Shown in pieces: positions 21,649-31,297 of a stretch of 31,297 nucleotides of DNA (positions within the stretch are counted from its first letter, which is position 1; every line of letters starts with the position of its first letter). This DNA comes from Schoenoplectus triqueter (lineage: Eukaryota > Streptophyta > Magnoliopsida > Poales > Cyperaceae): positions 1 to 31,297 of the forward strand of contig CAXKVV010000056.1 in NCBI GenBank assembly GCA_964058805.1. Direction: 5' to 3'. The translations under genes and the position numbers were made by a program. Under the pieces are notes generated by a model. That model saw nothing but the letters and a program-made list of their open reading frames with translations, made no database searches and was not told the origin of the DNA.

Positions 21649-24600
21649 CTACAAGGATAAATGAATAAAAAAAAATCCAAGTAGATGTGGTATATATAAG
21701 GAAAGATATTTAATATTTTTTGGGTAACCCATATTAGAGTCAGGATGTATCTATGTAGAGGCAAGCTCAGGTAAGTGCTTAGGCTTGATTTTCAAAAGTA
21801 AAAACGTAAAGCAATAAGTTTTTTTGACCCACAAAAATATAGCTAAAAACTGCACGAGTGACTAGGCTTAATTGAAGAAACGGGCCTCTCATATCTAATT
21901 ATTTGAGAATCAGATTCATGCCTACTTAATGTGCCCAGGCTTGCTTAGTAGGCTGGATCCGTCACTGACTAGAGTGTACATGATCATACACATTTAACAC
22001 AAAATGAGAAATGATATAGTTAGACAAGGTATTATTACCTGAGGAACAACTATAGCCAGGTTTAAAACACCAGTTGCTAACCCTGCACATAGAAATACTC
22101 AGGATCAGGAAAATGATAAGGGCAGAGTAGGAGGAAGGGAGAGTAACAAGATGACAACTATCAAAATGGTACCTTGCCCGCCACCTGTTCCAGCTGTCAA
22201 CTCAGCAGTGACAGAAAACGGGACGCTATAAGTGATCTGAAGAACAAAAAAATAAGAACTCAGAGCAGTGAAAATGTCAATATGTGCAGCTTTATCATTT
22301 GCCTGATAAGAATTGACACAATCAGGAGTATCAACACAATTGAGTAGAAGATGGCGTATCACCCTTCTCAAGGTGCTGAAACTTACAGAAAGAGGGAGGC
22401 CAAGAAGAGAGAACACGACCAAGGCGGCATTGCGTATAGCTTTGTTCTCTCCAATAACATGCTGAATTCCAGTAGAGGTGTACTTCATAGATAAAAGACT
22501 GAGCACTGTTGTAGCAGCCATGCACAAAAAAACTGCAAAGTTGCTTATTGCCCATACTACTCTTGTCCCAATTAAACGGCACACAGGGTCAATCAAGAAA
22601 GACCCAATACCAAGTACAACCTAGCAACATGAAGAGCACTATATCAAATCTTCATTGGTAGAAACATATCAACCATGAAAATGGTATCATTCACATTTAA
22701 TAAAATAAAAATAAAAACATTTTTCAAAATATAAGGAGTTGAACTATGATGTTATGCATAGCACGGATAATTCATGTGCTTTGAATCAGTTATTTATTTT
22801 TAAAGTCTAAATAGTCAATCTAAACCACTTAAAATTATTTTCATATGAATATCTAGTTGTAGATCAAATTATATATTTTTAAAAAAATTTACTATTTTTT
22901 AAATAGTTAGAAAATCACTTGATTTAATTATTTAGTGAACTCTATCATTAAATTAAAGATAAGAAATAGATAGAATATATTAGCTAAGAATGGGTTCTGA
23001 CCGAGTTCAAGAGGAGACCAAATGCACCTTCTCTCACACCATTGTCATATTTTTTTATTTGATTTGCATCACCATTTGGATCCCCATGGTAGACTTCTCG
23101 GCCCATCCAGTCCGTGTCGAAAAGAAAAAAAGGAAACCATGATAGCTGCACACAAGAACAAGGTTTTACCATTTGCATGACCAGAATCATCAAAAAGTTA
23201 AATTATAAGTTTCCAATCCTGTACCCAAGTAAGAGCCATGACTAAAAGCACTGAATGCATTCCTGGAGGTAAATGCCTCAAGCTTGTCAAAATGTTGACC
23301 AAAACTGCTCCGGGGCCATCATTAAATGTCTCGTCCTTGCCATTGTTTGAATTTGAATTTTGATCAATGTTAAAGTTTCTTGCAGCAGCATCACTTTCAG
23401 AATTGTGGTTATCAGCTAATGTCTCATCATCCGCATCATATAATTCATAGACTCCTTGTTTTGAGTTATGAAGCAGAGGGGAGGAATCAGATGGTGACCT
23501 CTTTGTGCAATCAGTGGCTTGCAATGGGATTTCTTTAGCAAAATACAAAGTTACTGACATACAGAACAGGAGAAAGACCTGTACAGAAAAGAGACATTTA
23601 ATTGTGATATTTGAGAATGTGACACATTAATATGAGGATATAAACTTACCACAGCAATTAAAAAAGCCGCTTTCAAATTTCCACAAGCTTCACAGCATGC
23701 TCTTGTTGTCAGAAAAGGAAACCATCTACATGAAGTAAAAGTTAGATAATGAGAACACACGATCACATAATTAGATAATGACAACATTGAAGAGGAAAAC
23801 ACTAGTTGTTCGATAACTGATTAACTCAATGAAAATCTGATAATAAAATCAATAAAATGGAAGACACTTGATTTCAGTGATCGTCTTACTTGTGCCAATT
23901 ACCACTTGCACCAGCTGAGAACCCCAAAATATTCCCAACTGCCATCCAAGAGCAGAATATAGCATTGGCTGAGTTACACTGGTCAGGACCTGTCGAATCA
24001 CCAACCACACTGTTTATAATAACTTGCAGCGAAAAAATATTTTTTCCAAGATAAAAACTTGGTTTGACATCTTATAACAGTTTGAAGATGGTAAATATTC
24101 ACCTGAAAGATCAGCGAGGAGGGCACGTGCTGGACCCTACATTTGATGCAAAACACTAAAGTCAGATTTCAACAAATTCTAAGTAAACCATATCATAAGG
24201 TGTCTCATATAATGAATGACTGGAGGGTAAACTTCAAAAATACTTACTTGGACTGTATTGTTAGCAAGATCTAACATCCAAAACCCAATAACAAAAATAG
24301 CAGCTGCTCTATACCTTGGACCTTTATATACACTGCATATACAAACATGGTAATTAGGTAAAGGGGACGGTTTCACTATCAATGGAACTGGTATAGTAAA
24401 TTACCTTTACATAAAAAAACACCAATGCAAAAATTATAATTAATCTGAGCATATTGATCAAATAAAATTTACCGACAATTCTCCAAAGTATCACCCAAGA
24501 AATACCCAATATCTGCAGAAAAACCAACAAGAGTTACCTGCATTAAACAAATTAGTAATATAATCATAGCAAATAAGAAATATTTTCACTGTCTTTGTCT

Positions 24601-26294
24601 TCTTTAGGACCATTTATTCCAAAGAAAGCTTTATAAAATGCGCAGGAATCTTAGGAAAATTGAATATTGCATACACCTGAAGAACTAAAATGTATTCGAG
24701 AGATATCCAAAGCAACACATTGGGAATACGATGATAGATATTAAACTTGTATGCAGAACGTAATTTCAGCTGTGTATTAATAAGAGGAATTGACATGCTC
24801 AAATTTGATATTCCAAGTTATTGGCATGCTACAAAAGGAGACAGCACAACAACAACTATACTAGTAAAGGCATCAAGAAAGTACCCCTTGTGGTCATGGC
24901 TAGTTAGCTGTTAGTAAAACCAGGCAAGAACACATACCTACTTTAAGCAAGATAACATTAACTCAGATCTGATATTCGAAGTTACTTGTTCACTTGATTA
25001 TTTTGGGTATGTTTCTTGCTAAGGTACATGTAAGCCTTAAAGTTTTCACCGATTATAAAGCAAACAATTAACTCATATTCATCTCCTGATAGAAGAGATG
25101 CAACAGAGATACTCACAGCTAAACAAATCATGAGGCATCCAAGTAGAATAAATGGTCTTCTCCTTCCATACTTCGAATAGCATTTGTCGCTCCAAATGCC
25201 AACACATGGCTGGACCTGATAAAGAAGGAAAATAATAAGATTTTCAAATTAATGAGACCTCTGAAAGAAAAAGAATGGAACAATCTGTGTTCATCAGTGC
25301 AGAAAAGAACAGAAAAATGTTGTAGCCCAGTGTTACCATCTAAAGTAAAAAGAAAAGAGTACTTACCACAAATCCAGTAATGGGACCACAGAGCCAAATA
25401 AATGAAGAGAAAGCATGTTGTATACCAAGTGTCTGCATAAAAGAGCACCGATTTAATTAAACTGGCACCTCAACTACTGCATAAATGAGATCTCTGATAG
25501 AATATTTTAACTGAACCACTCTATAACTGAACTCATCTCTCATAAAACGGTTCATCACTTCAACCAATAAAGGGAAATACCAGAAAAAAAACACTCATAC
25601 TGAAAACTCATCAGGTAGTCAGATAGTCAGCAAGAGAATCCAAGCCAGTTTCACATAATATGACAGTAGTCCACAAACTTTGTAGTACCAAGTTGTTCTA
25701 TAATAACCTCTTCTTTTAAAACCCATGAAATTTTTCATTTAATAATTAACAAATCCTTGATTAAGGAAGCACATGAGATGCTTTTCAGATGCAATAGTGA
25801 TTTGCATTGCCAACACAACTGTGATCGATCAGGTGTGGGTCAATCATTATTTATTTGCAATTATTTTGTGATTCATTAACAATAGAAATAAATTGGGCCG
25901 GATAAAATCTTACTGGTAAAGAATTGCCATCCAAATTGAGGCAAAATTATACGGAGCTGAGGCTGAACTGAATAATTGCATAGCTGGAGTTCTGGTAGTA
26001 GATTTGCATAAGAGAACAGAGAAAATTCACCTGAATATATGGAGTCAAGAGTGAGAGCTGCAACGCCCATCCAAACTGTACACCGGCTGCGACCGTACAA
26101 CTAAGAACCAACCTCTTCGTGCTAATCCTAGGTTTCGCATCTCGATTAGTATCTTGAGAATCCCCGTTCGGCCTTGAATTTGGATTCGGATCTCCGTTTA
26201 GACCGACAAGCTCCAGCTCAGCATGGTTGAGGTGCCGGTAAGGTACTCGGATCGAGATGCTCCCTCCTCCTCCGCCACCGCTATCTCCGTTCAT
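21478..26294 (-). CDS. SUT4: sucrose/H+ symporter, SUT2/SUC3 clade (rice SUT4-like), 14 exons
   Basis: Proton-coupled sucrose uptake carrier of the major facilitator superfamily (GPH family), with twelve membrane spans expected. Joined exons, 5' to 3': 26294-26031, 25432-25367, 25215-25117, 24537-24473, 24332-24248, 24136-24103, 23989-23890, 23725-23650, 23578-23225, 23145-23002, 22620-22387, 22236-22173, 22082-22039, 21648-21478. They total 1800 bp, 599 residues, close to the 594 of Arabidopsis SUC3. All introns are GT-AG and the frame is kept throughout. Landmarks: a long cytoplasmic N-terminus with RVPYRHL (16-22); GVQFGWALQLSLLTPY (71-86); His94 in LGIQHA; the MFS loop GRRRPF (127-132); LANNTVQGPARALLADLSGP (187-206); an enlarged central loop (about 278-370) ending in NDGPGAVLVNILTS, the mark of the SUT2/SUC3 clade; DTDWMGRE (391-398); GTGGGQG (523-529). 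The start at MNGDSGG fits the family N-terminus. Clade members are described in phloem and on plasma or other membranes. No defects are seen. Confidence 0.97.
22039..22082 (-). CDS. SUT4: SUT4-like exon 13, 44-bp micro-exon (residues 529-543)
   Basis: Completes Gly529 and encodes LATGVLNLAIVVPQ. Acceptor TGCAG, donor GTAATA. Confidence 0.94.
22173..22236 (-). CDS. SUT4: SUT4-like exon 12 (residues 508-529)
   Basis: ITYSVPFSVTAELTAGTGGG then Gln and one base of Gly529; this is the strongly conserved span and glycine stretch. Donor GTACCA. Confidence 0.95.
22387..22620 (-). CDS. SUT4: SUT4-like exon 11 (residues 430-507)
   Basis: Seventy-eight codons, VVLGIGSFLIDPVCR to LLGLPLS, covering about two spans and a loop. 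Phase 0 on both sides; donor GTAAGT. Confidence 0.95.
22741..22930 (-). mobile_element. half MITE in intron 10 (family C, copy 2)
   Basis: The intron between exons 10 and 11 (22621-23001) contains GCATAGCACGGATAA followed by AT-rich sequence with TTTTTAAAGTCTAAATAGTC. This matches the right arm and core of the MITE at 14399-14752 when that copy is read in reverse. The second arm is absent, so the copy is truncated or decayed. Confidence 0.6.
23002..23145 (-). CDS. SUT4: SUT4-like exon 10 (residues 382-429)
   Basis: LSWFPFFLFDTDWMGREVYH contains charged residues (Asp391, Asp393, Arg397, Glu398) conserved in sucrose carriers; ends GLLLNS. Donor GTCAGA is weaker than the others. Confidence 0.95.
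23225..23578 (-). CDS. SUT4: SUT4-like exon 9, central loop (residues 264-381)
   Basis: The largest exon. It holds the end of span 6, YFAKEIP, then a long Ser/Asn/Asp-rich cytoplasmic loop, and the conserved block at 349-368 before span 7. The enlarged loop separates this clade from the shorter-looped phloem-loading carriers. Confidence 0.95.
23650..23725 (-). CDS. SUT4: SUT4-like exon 8 (residues 238-263)
   Basis: WFPFLTTRACCEACGNLKAA then a span. The ACC-AC cysteine cluster is typical of the family. Confidence 0.95.
23890..23989 (-). CDS. SUT4: SUT4-like exon 7 (residues 205-238)
   Basis: PDQCNSANAIFCSWMAVGN and the following LGFSAGASG; begins with GT of Gly205 and ends with AA of Lys238. 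Confidence 0.95.
24103..24136 (-). CDS. SUT4: SUT4-like exon 6, 34-bp micro-exon (residues 194-205)
   Basis: Encodes GPARALLADLS plus one base of Gly205. Arg197 is the conserved intramembrane arginine that is important for transport in related carriers. Automated gene finders may skip an exon this short. Confidence 0.93.
24248..24332 (-). CDS. SUT4: SUT4-like exon 5 (residues 165-193)
   Basis: Begins with the last base of Arg165, then VYKGPRYRAA and a membrane span leading to LDLANNTVQ. Donor GTAAGT. Confidence 0.95.
24473..24537 (-). CDS. SUT4: SUT4-like exon 4 (residues 144-165)
   Basis: VTLVGFSADIGYFLGDTLEN then Cys; ends two bases into the Arg165 codon (CG|T) with donor GTAAAT. Confidence 0.93.
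25117..25215 (-). CDS. SUT4: SUT4-like exon 3 (residues 111-143)
   Basis: Carries GIWSDKCYSKYGRRRPF, the basic MFS signature loop between spans 2 and 3, then span 3. Phase 0 on both sides; donor GTGAGT. Confidence 0.95.
25367..25432 (-). CDS. SUT4: SUT4-like exon 2 (residues 89-110)
   Basis: TLGIQHAFSSFIWLCGP... covers the loop with the family-conserved His94 and the start of span 2. Phase 0 on both sides; acceptor TGCAG, donor GTAAGT. Confidence 0.95.
26031..26294 (-). CDS. SUT4: SUT4-like exon 1 (residues 1-88)
   Basis: Encodes the Gly-rich, hydrophilic N-terminal tail and span 1, ending LLTPYIQ before donor GTGAAT. The same frame stays open upstream to an ATG at 26465, giving a possible 57-residue extension that family comparison does not support. 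Confidence 0.95.
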
Positions 26295-26604
26295 ATCGGG
26301 TCGGATCCGAGAGAGCCCAACGAGAGGAGGCGCGAGATCTGAAGAGAAGACAGTTGCTTCACAGTTCACAGTCACACACCCACATTCACAGAAGGGGAGA
26401 GGGAGGGCGTAACACGAGCGAGAGTGCGTGTTTGTCTGGTCCGGTTGGTCAAGTGGACACCTCACAGTTCACACGGCTGCCATTGTTGACTGCCATTATG
26501 ATCGGACAAATGTTTAAAAATTGTGATAAAATAATATGAAAAGTCATCCTTGATTAAACAAAACAACGCTGTAGAATCTTGCAACATGGCAACATCTGAT
26601 CATC
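26295..26604 (-). promoter_or_regulatory. 5' leader and proximal promoter of the sucrose transporter
   Basis: On the minus strand, the roughly 130 bp before the ATG are pyrimidine-rich (CTCCCTCTCCCC, CTTCTCTTC), typical of a plant 5' leader. Further upstream lie W-box cores: TTGACC read on the minus strand at 26447-26452 and TTGAC on the plus strand at 26486-26490. A weak AT-rich TATA-like stretch is at about 26525-26540. The transcription start cannot be fixed from sequence. Confidence 0.4.
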
Positions 26605-27011
26605 AAAATCTGTTGTTATTTTTGTTATCAAAATCTGTTGTTATTTTTATTGTAGAAGAAGATTCTCTTCTTTATTTTTAAAAAATATAAAAATATATAA
26701 ATGAAAAAATTATAAATATATTTTTTATTTGTAAATTGATAGCCCATCAAATTTTATATAATTTTATTAATATTTGATATTTTATTAAAAATTATTAAAT
26801 TTAACGGTTTTTCACTGATGTTTGCAACGATTTTAAATTAACAGTTTTTGATGGACTATCAAACGTTAATGTAATTATATGAAATTTGATGAACTATCAA
26901 TCTATAACTAAAAAAACATATATATAAACTATTTTAGATTTTTAGATTTTTTTAATATTTTTTAGAATAAATAACAAAATTCTCTTCTTTTACAAAAATA
27001 ACAACAGATTT
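26605..27011. mobile_element. MITE upstream of the sucrose transporter (family A, copy 2)
   Basis: Inverted ends ATCTGTTGTTATTTTT and AAAAATAACAACAGAT bound arms of about 160 bp. The left end is doubled: ATCAAAATCTGTTGTTATTT occurs twice, 25 bp apart (26602 and 26627). The interior contains TTTGATAGTCCATCAAA-type sequence also found at 7577-7890. It begins about 310 bp upstream of the transporter ATG. Confidence 0.75.
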
Positions 27012-27587
27012 GGAGTTCTGATACTAAACTAGTGAGCCCCTGAAATCACATCCGCTGTCATATATTTTTTTCTATGACACAAATATACTACAGTTTGAGT
27101 GTGAGTATGCACATGGGACCTACATTAAAAAGCACCCTCTACTATCTAAAATCTGAACTGTTTAAATTAATTTAACATACCGAGATGAATATGGTAACAT
27201 GCTGCCATAGCCTTCTATAATAGCAGATGGGGATCCGTCAAACCCTCCATGTTCATAATCCGTAACAGTTCCTATTTATTTTCTTTCTTATGGCAGCAAT
27301 TTCACCTGTTTTTTTCCTTGGATTTGAGTTTACACTTTACAATATCTGAATTAGGAAACTAATAAATAATGAGTAGCTTCATTGCTTTGCATGTCACATT
27401 TTTTATGGAGAACAAAAGCAAAAAATATATATTAGATATTAGATAAAAATATTAGGTACCGAGTGAAATTATCTCAAAATATATTATTATTTTTAATTTT
27501 TTGTATAAATATCAATTTCATGACAAGACCTTATCTAGTACTCCACTCCTATATCCATTACTTCTAGTACTAATATTGTTCTTTACA
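27012..27587. other. unassigned non-coding DNA
   Basis: No gene is supported. This could include distal promoter sequence of the minus-strand transporter. Confidence 0.45.
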
Positions 27588-27595
27588 TATTTCAT

Positions 27596-27990
27596 TAGGT
27601 GTCAATGGATCAAGTCGGGTCATCATTATTTTATTTTTTAATCCAATCAAATTTGACCTAATTACATTCGGGCCAAAAAATCTTGATTCATATCCAATCC
27701 GTACAAATTAATTAATTAATTATTAATTATTTTAGATAATTAAATATTAGTTAATTTATAATTACTATTAATTAGTATATAATTAATATATATTTAAGAT
27801 TTAATTAGTACTAAATTATAAAATTATTTTAAAAAATATACTTAATCTTAATTAGTATATAATTATTTTTTTTATCCGAATCCGATCTAATCCAATTTGA
27901 ATTAGAAAAATTAGATCTATAATTATCTTCAAATTATGTCGGGTCAGATCGGATTAATTCGTCAGGTCGGGTTAATAATTCACAGCCCTA
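27596..27990. mobile_element. hAT-like MITE, 395 bp (family B, copy 2)
   Basis: It starts TAGGTGTCAATGG and ends CAGCCCTA, flanked by TATTTCAT (27588-27595) and TATTTCAC (27991-27998), an 8-bp duplication with one mismatch. Its AT-rich core shares TATATTTAAGATTTAATTAG with the copy at 10690-11100, and its subterminal GTCGGGTC motifs also match. It is older or more decayed than copy 1. Confidence 0.85.
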
Positions 27991-27998
27991 TATTTCAC

Positions 27999-29247
27999 AT
28001 ATATATTAAAAATCTAGTACCGTGTTGCAAGTCCATTATTGCTTTTCGGGCCAAAAAATGCATCAAAACAGGAGTTCAGATTTATTTTCTGAACACAAAT
28101 TTTCTTCAAGCTATTAGCATTTTTGTTTAATTTGGATCTCTTTACAGAGTTTAGTGTCAATTTGTCTAGGCAATTCACGCCAAAAAAGAACGAAGCGAGG
28201 GAAATTTTAATTAGCAAAATTTAGTAGAATTCTATGAATGAAACATTAGAAATGTCGTAAAAAAATCAAATCTCATTTCATTTAAACGCTTCATTCATAT
28301 ACCAAATTAACCAGAATAATCAAGTTTGTTTTGTTATTAAGAAGAAACTAAAGGCGCGAGAACTTACTGACGAGTTTTTCTTCGTTGACTTGATCCCTTT
28401 TTTAGCTTTATCTTTTGCGGGAGGAAGATATCGAGTCGTGCTTTTGATGAAGAAATGAACGAGGTTATCTCTAAATATAGCAACCTCGTATTTGTTCAAT
28501 TAATTAGCGATGATAGAGATCTGATTTTTTTTTTTTAATTCAGGGTTCACCCAAATAGATCAAAAGATTAAAGTAGTATCAATTCAAAGCAAACAGACAG
28601 TATGATTTATGAATGTATGATATTATTTTAGCTCGGGGTTTTTGATCTTGTAGCTCCTAAGCGGAGTTAAAGAAAATAAATACATTATATAACTATGGAA
28701 TTCGCAATGAAACTAGTCTTAGTTCATTCTTTTCTTAAACGAATAATATCATATCTGTCTTGCATAAAAAATATGCAAATATTATATATGATCAGAAAAC
28801 CATTAAAACTCAATTTTATATTAAAAAAGAATGTTAGTTTTTTTAGTTATGTCATGTCATCTGTGTTTTTTGTTATTGATTTTATTTCTCATTTTTTATT
28901 ATGTTAATCAAATGATTCATATATTTTTTTTCTTTCTAAAGATGATATAATGTCTTTAAAGTATAATTAAAATATTAAATCAATACAACTCTTTGTATTT
29001 TTAGTGAATTATTATATAGCTAATTATAATATTTAACATTATCTATGTTTTTAAAATTTTAAAAAATATATTTATGTTTAAAATTTATCTAATAAAAATT
29101 ACTTTAAATATTTAATTATATATATCTTATTTTTTTTGGATGAAATCGACAAACAACCCTAGTTTAATTAATACACCTACATCCGCCAATGCTTCAACAT
29201 GCTATGTCACATGCCGTACATTTTATTTTTTATTGTTTCCATACCAT
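27999..29247. other. unassigned non-coding DNA
   Basis: AT-rich. Open frames at 27936-28217 and 28695-28907 have no recognisable domain. A less AT-rich patch at about 28340-28500 has exon-like composition on the minus strand but is too short to assign. Confidence 0.45.
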
Positions 29248-29291
29248 ACTGTATCGTGTCTAAAATTGATAGAGATACGACACGATACAGT
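29248..29291. repeat. 13-bp perfect inverted repeat
   Basis: ACTGTATCGTGTC (29248-29260) and GACACGATACAGT (29279-29291) are perfect inverted copies with an 18-base loop. Further GACACGA-type copies follow, so this is probably the core of a decayed MITE. Confidence 0.8.
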
Positions 29292-29886
29292 TATGACATG
29301 ACACGAATAAGGCATGTTATGACTATTGTGTGGTGTTTTTCTTAGCAAATTATGTTGTATTTATGCAATATGACACATCTTAATCGTACTAAATTATTAA
29401 AAAATATAAAAAAATAATAAAAAAATATGAAAATATAAAAATATAAAAATTCTAAATAAATATGGATATTTATTTAAAAACATAAAATTTATAAATTGAC
29501 CCCTTCATTATTCGGGGTTGGGATCAGTTATGTTAAAAACATATACGGAGTTACTAACTTATAAACATATTAGTATAATTTAAGAAAATTTAAATCTAAA
29601 TATTTAAACTAAAATTTAAATTCATACATTAGTCTTTAAAAATAATGTGTACGGAGTGTTATACATATATTCATATTTTTTTATAGTTGTATATATATTG
29701 ATTTAAGTATCTCGCAAATAGATCTTTTTCCTTTCTGTACTGGTTCGCCTCTAACATCCATTCATTTGGGTGATGTAGTGATAACTTCTTTTCAATCAAT
29801 TGCGTACACCGATTTGTCTTGAAGTCTACTTTCATTGTTTAGTGTGGGCGGTTATATTCAAGTCTGAATTCTATTCTATTTTATTA
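29292..29886. other. unassigned AT-rich DNA
   Basis: Runs such as repeated AAAATATAAAA near 29400-29450. No gene or element boundary was recognised. Confidence 0.45.
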
Positions 29887-30355
29887 TCTATACTATTATA
29901 TAAAGCATCTAAGAATTGGAGGGTCCATTTTTTGTCATGGTAATTTTTTATTATACCCATTTTATCCCTCAATTAGACGGATAATATTTATTGTTGGTTG
30001 ATCAACGTATGTGATCGCGTCCATTGATCTCCTCTTTCTCTCCATTTCTTTTCCTTATATTCTATTATTTCCATAATTTTTGTTTTTTATTTAGCAACCT
30101 TGTGCATATTTAGTAAGAAATTAATGGTGATAATATATATTAGAATAATTTACTTTTCTTGCCATAAAAATTATGAATCATTAACTCAAATTGTGCAAAT
30201 ATCTCATCCAAGATTAAATATAGTCTTTATTATATGTTTTCTCTATAATTTGGTGAATTTATAATTTAATATCAGATAAATATGAATTTTTTTATCTTAT
30301 AATATTTTAATGTTTAAATAAAAAATTCTGCTGCAATGCGCGGGTATATAGCTAG
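29887..30355 (+). mobile_element. small non-autonomous Helitron, 469 bp
   Basis: It starts TCTATACTATTATATAAAGC after an A and ends GCGCGGGTATATAGCTAG before a T, fitting Helitron insertion between A and T without target duplication. Just before the end, CTGCTGCAATGCGCGGG looks like a decayed form of the usual GC-rich 3' hairpin. There is no Rep/helicase coding. The identification rests on the end motifs. Confidence 0.7.
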
Positions 30356-30518
30356 TATTATTTATTTAACCAACTTATTTGAGATCTCGATATGTTCAAA
30401 AGGATTTCTCCTTTGACCTCTGATTGGTACAAAGAAATTCGGGATATCTCCTTTGGATCCTGGATGGTACAGAGAGTCTCTTATTTGTTATTATATTCAT
30501 TTTATCATTCACGGATAG

Positions 30519-30837
30519 TTTAACTCAAAAAATATATCAAATCAACTCTAAAATTTAATTTATCATGCTCATTAAATTCTTATATGAAAAAATTGTAGGA
30601 TGCAAAAATTTGGAGTGTTTTGAGCTTTTTAAGGCGTCATTTTTAATTTTTGAAAATGAGCTCAAAAAATAATAATAAAATATTCAATATTTGAACATCA
30701 TTTTAAAAAATTAAAAACGGTGACTTAAAAAACTCAACATTCTAAATTTTTGCATACCACAAGATTTTCATATAAAGAATTTAAAGAGCATGATAAATTA
30801 AAATTTAAAGATGATTTGATATATTTTTTGAGTTAAA
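30519..30837. mobile_element. palindromic MITE, 319 bp
   Basis: Ends TTTAACTCAAAAAATATATC and its inverse at the right bound arms of about 130 bp, which match through ATTTATCATGCTC and ATGCAAAAATTT. A spacer of about 60 bp separates the arms. The target duplication is unclear (TTCACGGATA versus TTCATGATA). It is non-coding. Confidence 0.75.
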
Positions 30838-30863
30838 TTCATGATATCTTTACTCATAAATTA

Positions 30864-31255
30864 GACTATGGTGCTTTGCAAAAGTACAAAAGTGTTGTGT
30901 GTTTTACGCTCTATTTTTAATTTTAAGTCAAAATGATCGATCCAAACTGCTCAATCTAATATCCATATCAAAATATATTAGTAAGCCAAATTTTATATTT
31001 TTTGAAATTTATTTGCTATTTTTTTAATAGGGGGAAAACCATCATCTTTTGGATGAACCAGAATTCTCAGATCAAGTCATTTTCTCCTCATCAGAAAAAA
31101 TAGCAAAAAAAATCTAAAAAATATAAAATTTGATTTACTAATAGATTTTTATATGAAGATTAGATTGAACGGTTCAGATCAATTATTTCTGACTTGAAAT
31201 TAAAAATAGAACGCAAAGCACACAACGGCTCTGTGCTTTGCAAAGCACCATAGTC
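30864..31255. mobile_element. palindromic MITE, 392 bp (related to family C)
   Basis: GACTATGGTGCTTTGCAAA at the left and its inverse at the right bound arms of about 160 bp separated by a GC-richer centre near 31031-31095. Arm motifs such as TTTTTAATTT, GATC and CAATCTAAT occur in the same order as in the MITE at 14399-14752. No target duplication is evident, and it lies close to the window end. Confidence 0.75.
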
Positions 31256-31297
31256 GGGCTCTATATATATATACACATTAGCAAGTTACTATTGATA

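Noticed and set aside
22105..22596. 163-codon minus-strand frame read as a single protein
   Set aside because: It is exons 11 and 12 of the sucrose transporter read through the retained intron 22237-22386 and into the next intron.
26354..26539. 61-codon plus-strand frame opposite the transporter leader
   Set aside because: It is antisense to the 5' leader and proximal promoter, with no recognisable domain and no independent support.
28361..28500. Exon-like minus-strand patch with a Lys-rich peptide and a good donor GTAAGT
   Set aside because: Two frames are open and neither gives a recognisable domain. No partner exon or start was found, so it is too short to call.
1..31297. CRISPR arrays, operons, tRNA or rRNA genes
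   Set aside because: Repeats here lack regular unique spacers, the DNA is clearly plant nuclear, and I saw no cloverleaf or rRNA sequence. The tRNA-like TGGTATCAGAGCC is a primer binding site.

Overview
The window is plant nuclear DNA: AT-rich, mostly non-coding, full of transposon remnants, with one intact intron-rich gene. That gene lies on the minus strand at 21478-26294. It is a 14-exon sucrose/H+ symporter of the SUT2/SUC3 clade. Several segments, including the C-terminus ending SAGFHGFG and the NDGPGAVLVNILTS block, resemble the rice SUT4 form of this clade more than the Arabidopsis form. I therefore lean towards a non-grass monocot; this is inference from remembered family sequences, not a search.

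Layout. 1-1726: non-coding DNA ending in a CACTA transposon terminus with 43-bp subterminal repeats. 2805-3077: a Mutator-type MITE with a perfect 9-bp target duplication. 3397-7415: a complete but non-coding LTR retrotransposon (474/476-bp LTRs, TSD GTATA, initiator-Met primer site, polypurine tract). 7577-12012: several MITEs, including a 385-bp Mutator-like and a 411-bp hAT-like element, plus a 158-bp dispersed duplication and a 63-bp tandem duplication. 12013-15399: mostly unassigned, with one long hairpin and one MITE. 15400-16110: a less AT-rich block that may be an organellar (mitochondrial-type) insertion. 16275-17252: an almost pure A/T array with a higher-order period of about 370 bp. 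17950-19680: a 1731-bp solo LTR with TSD GAATA, inserted into DNA carrying GTTATAAC palindromes on both sides. 21478-26294: the sucrose transporter gene. 26605-31255: a MITE just upstream of that gene, a second copy of the hAT-like MITE, a small Helitron and two large palindromic MITEs.

Only the sucrose transporter is supported as a working gene. All its splice junctions are GT-AG, its reading frame closes exactly at 599 codons plus stop, and nothing in it is broken. The most relevant context is that MITEs sit in its upstream flank and in intron 10. I found no new multi-gene system, no RNA gene I could defend, and no CRISPR array. The more unusual items are the structured non-coding interior of the LTR element, the higher-order A/T array, and a compact inverted-plus-direct repeat at 20745-20833.
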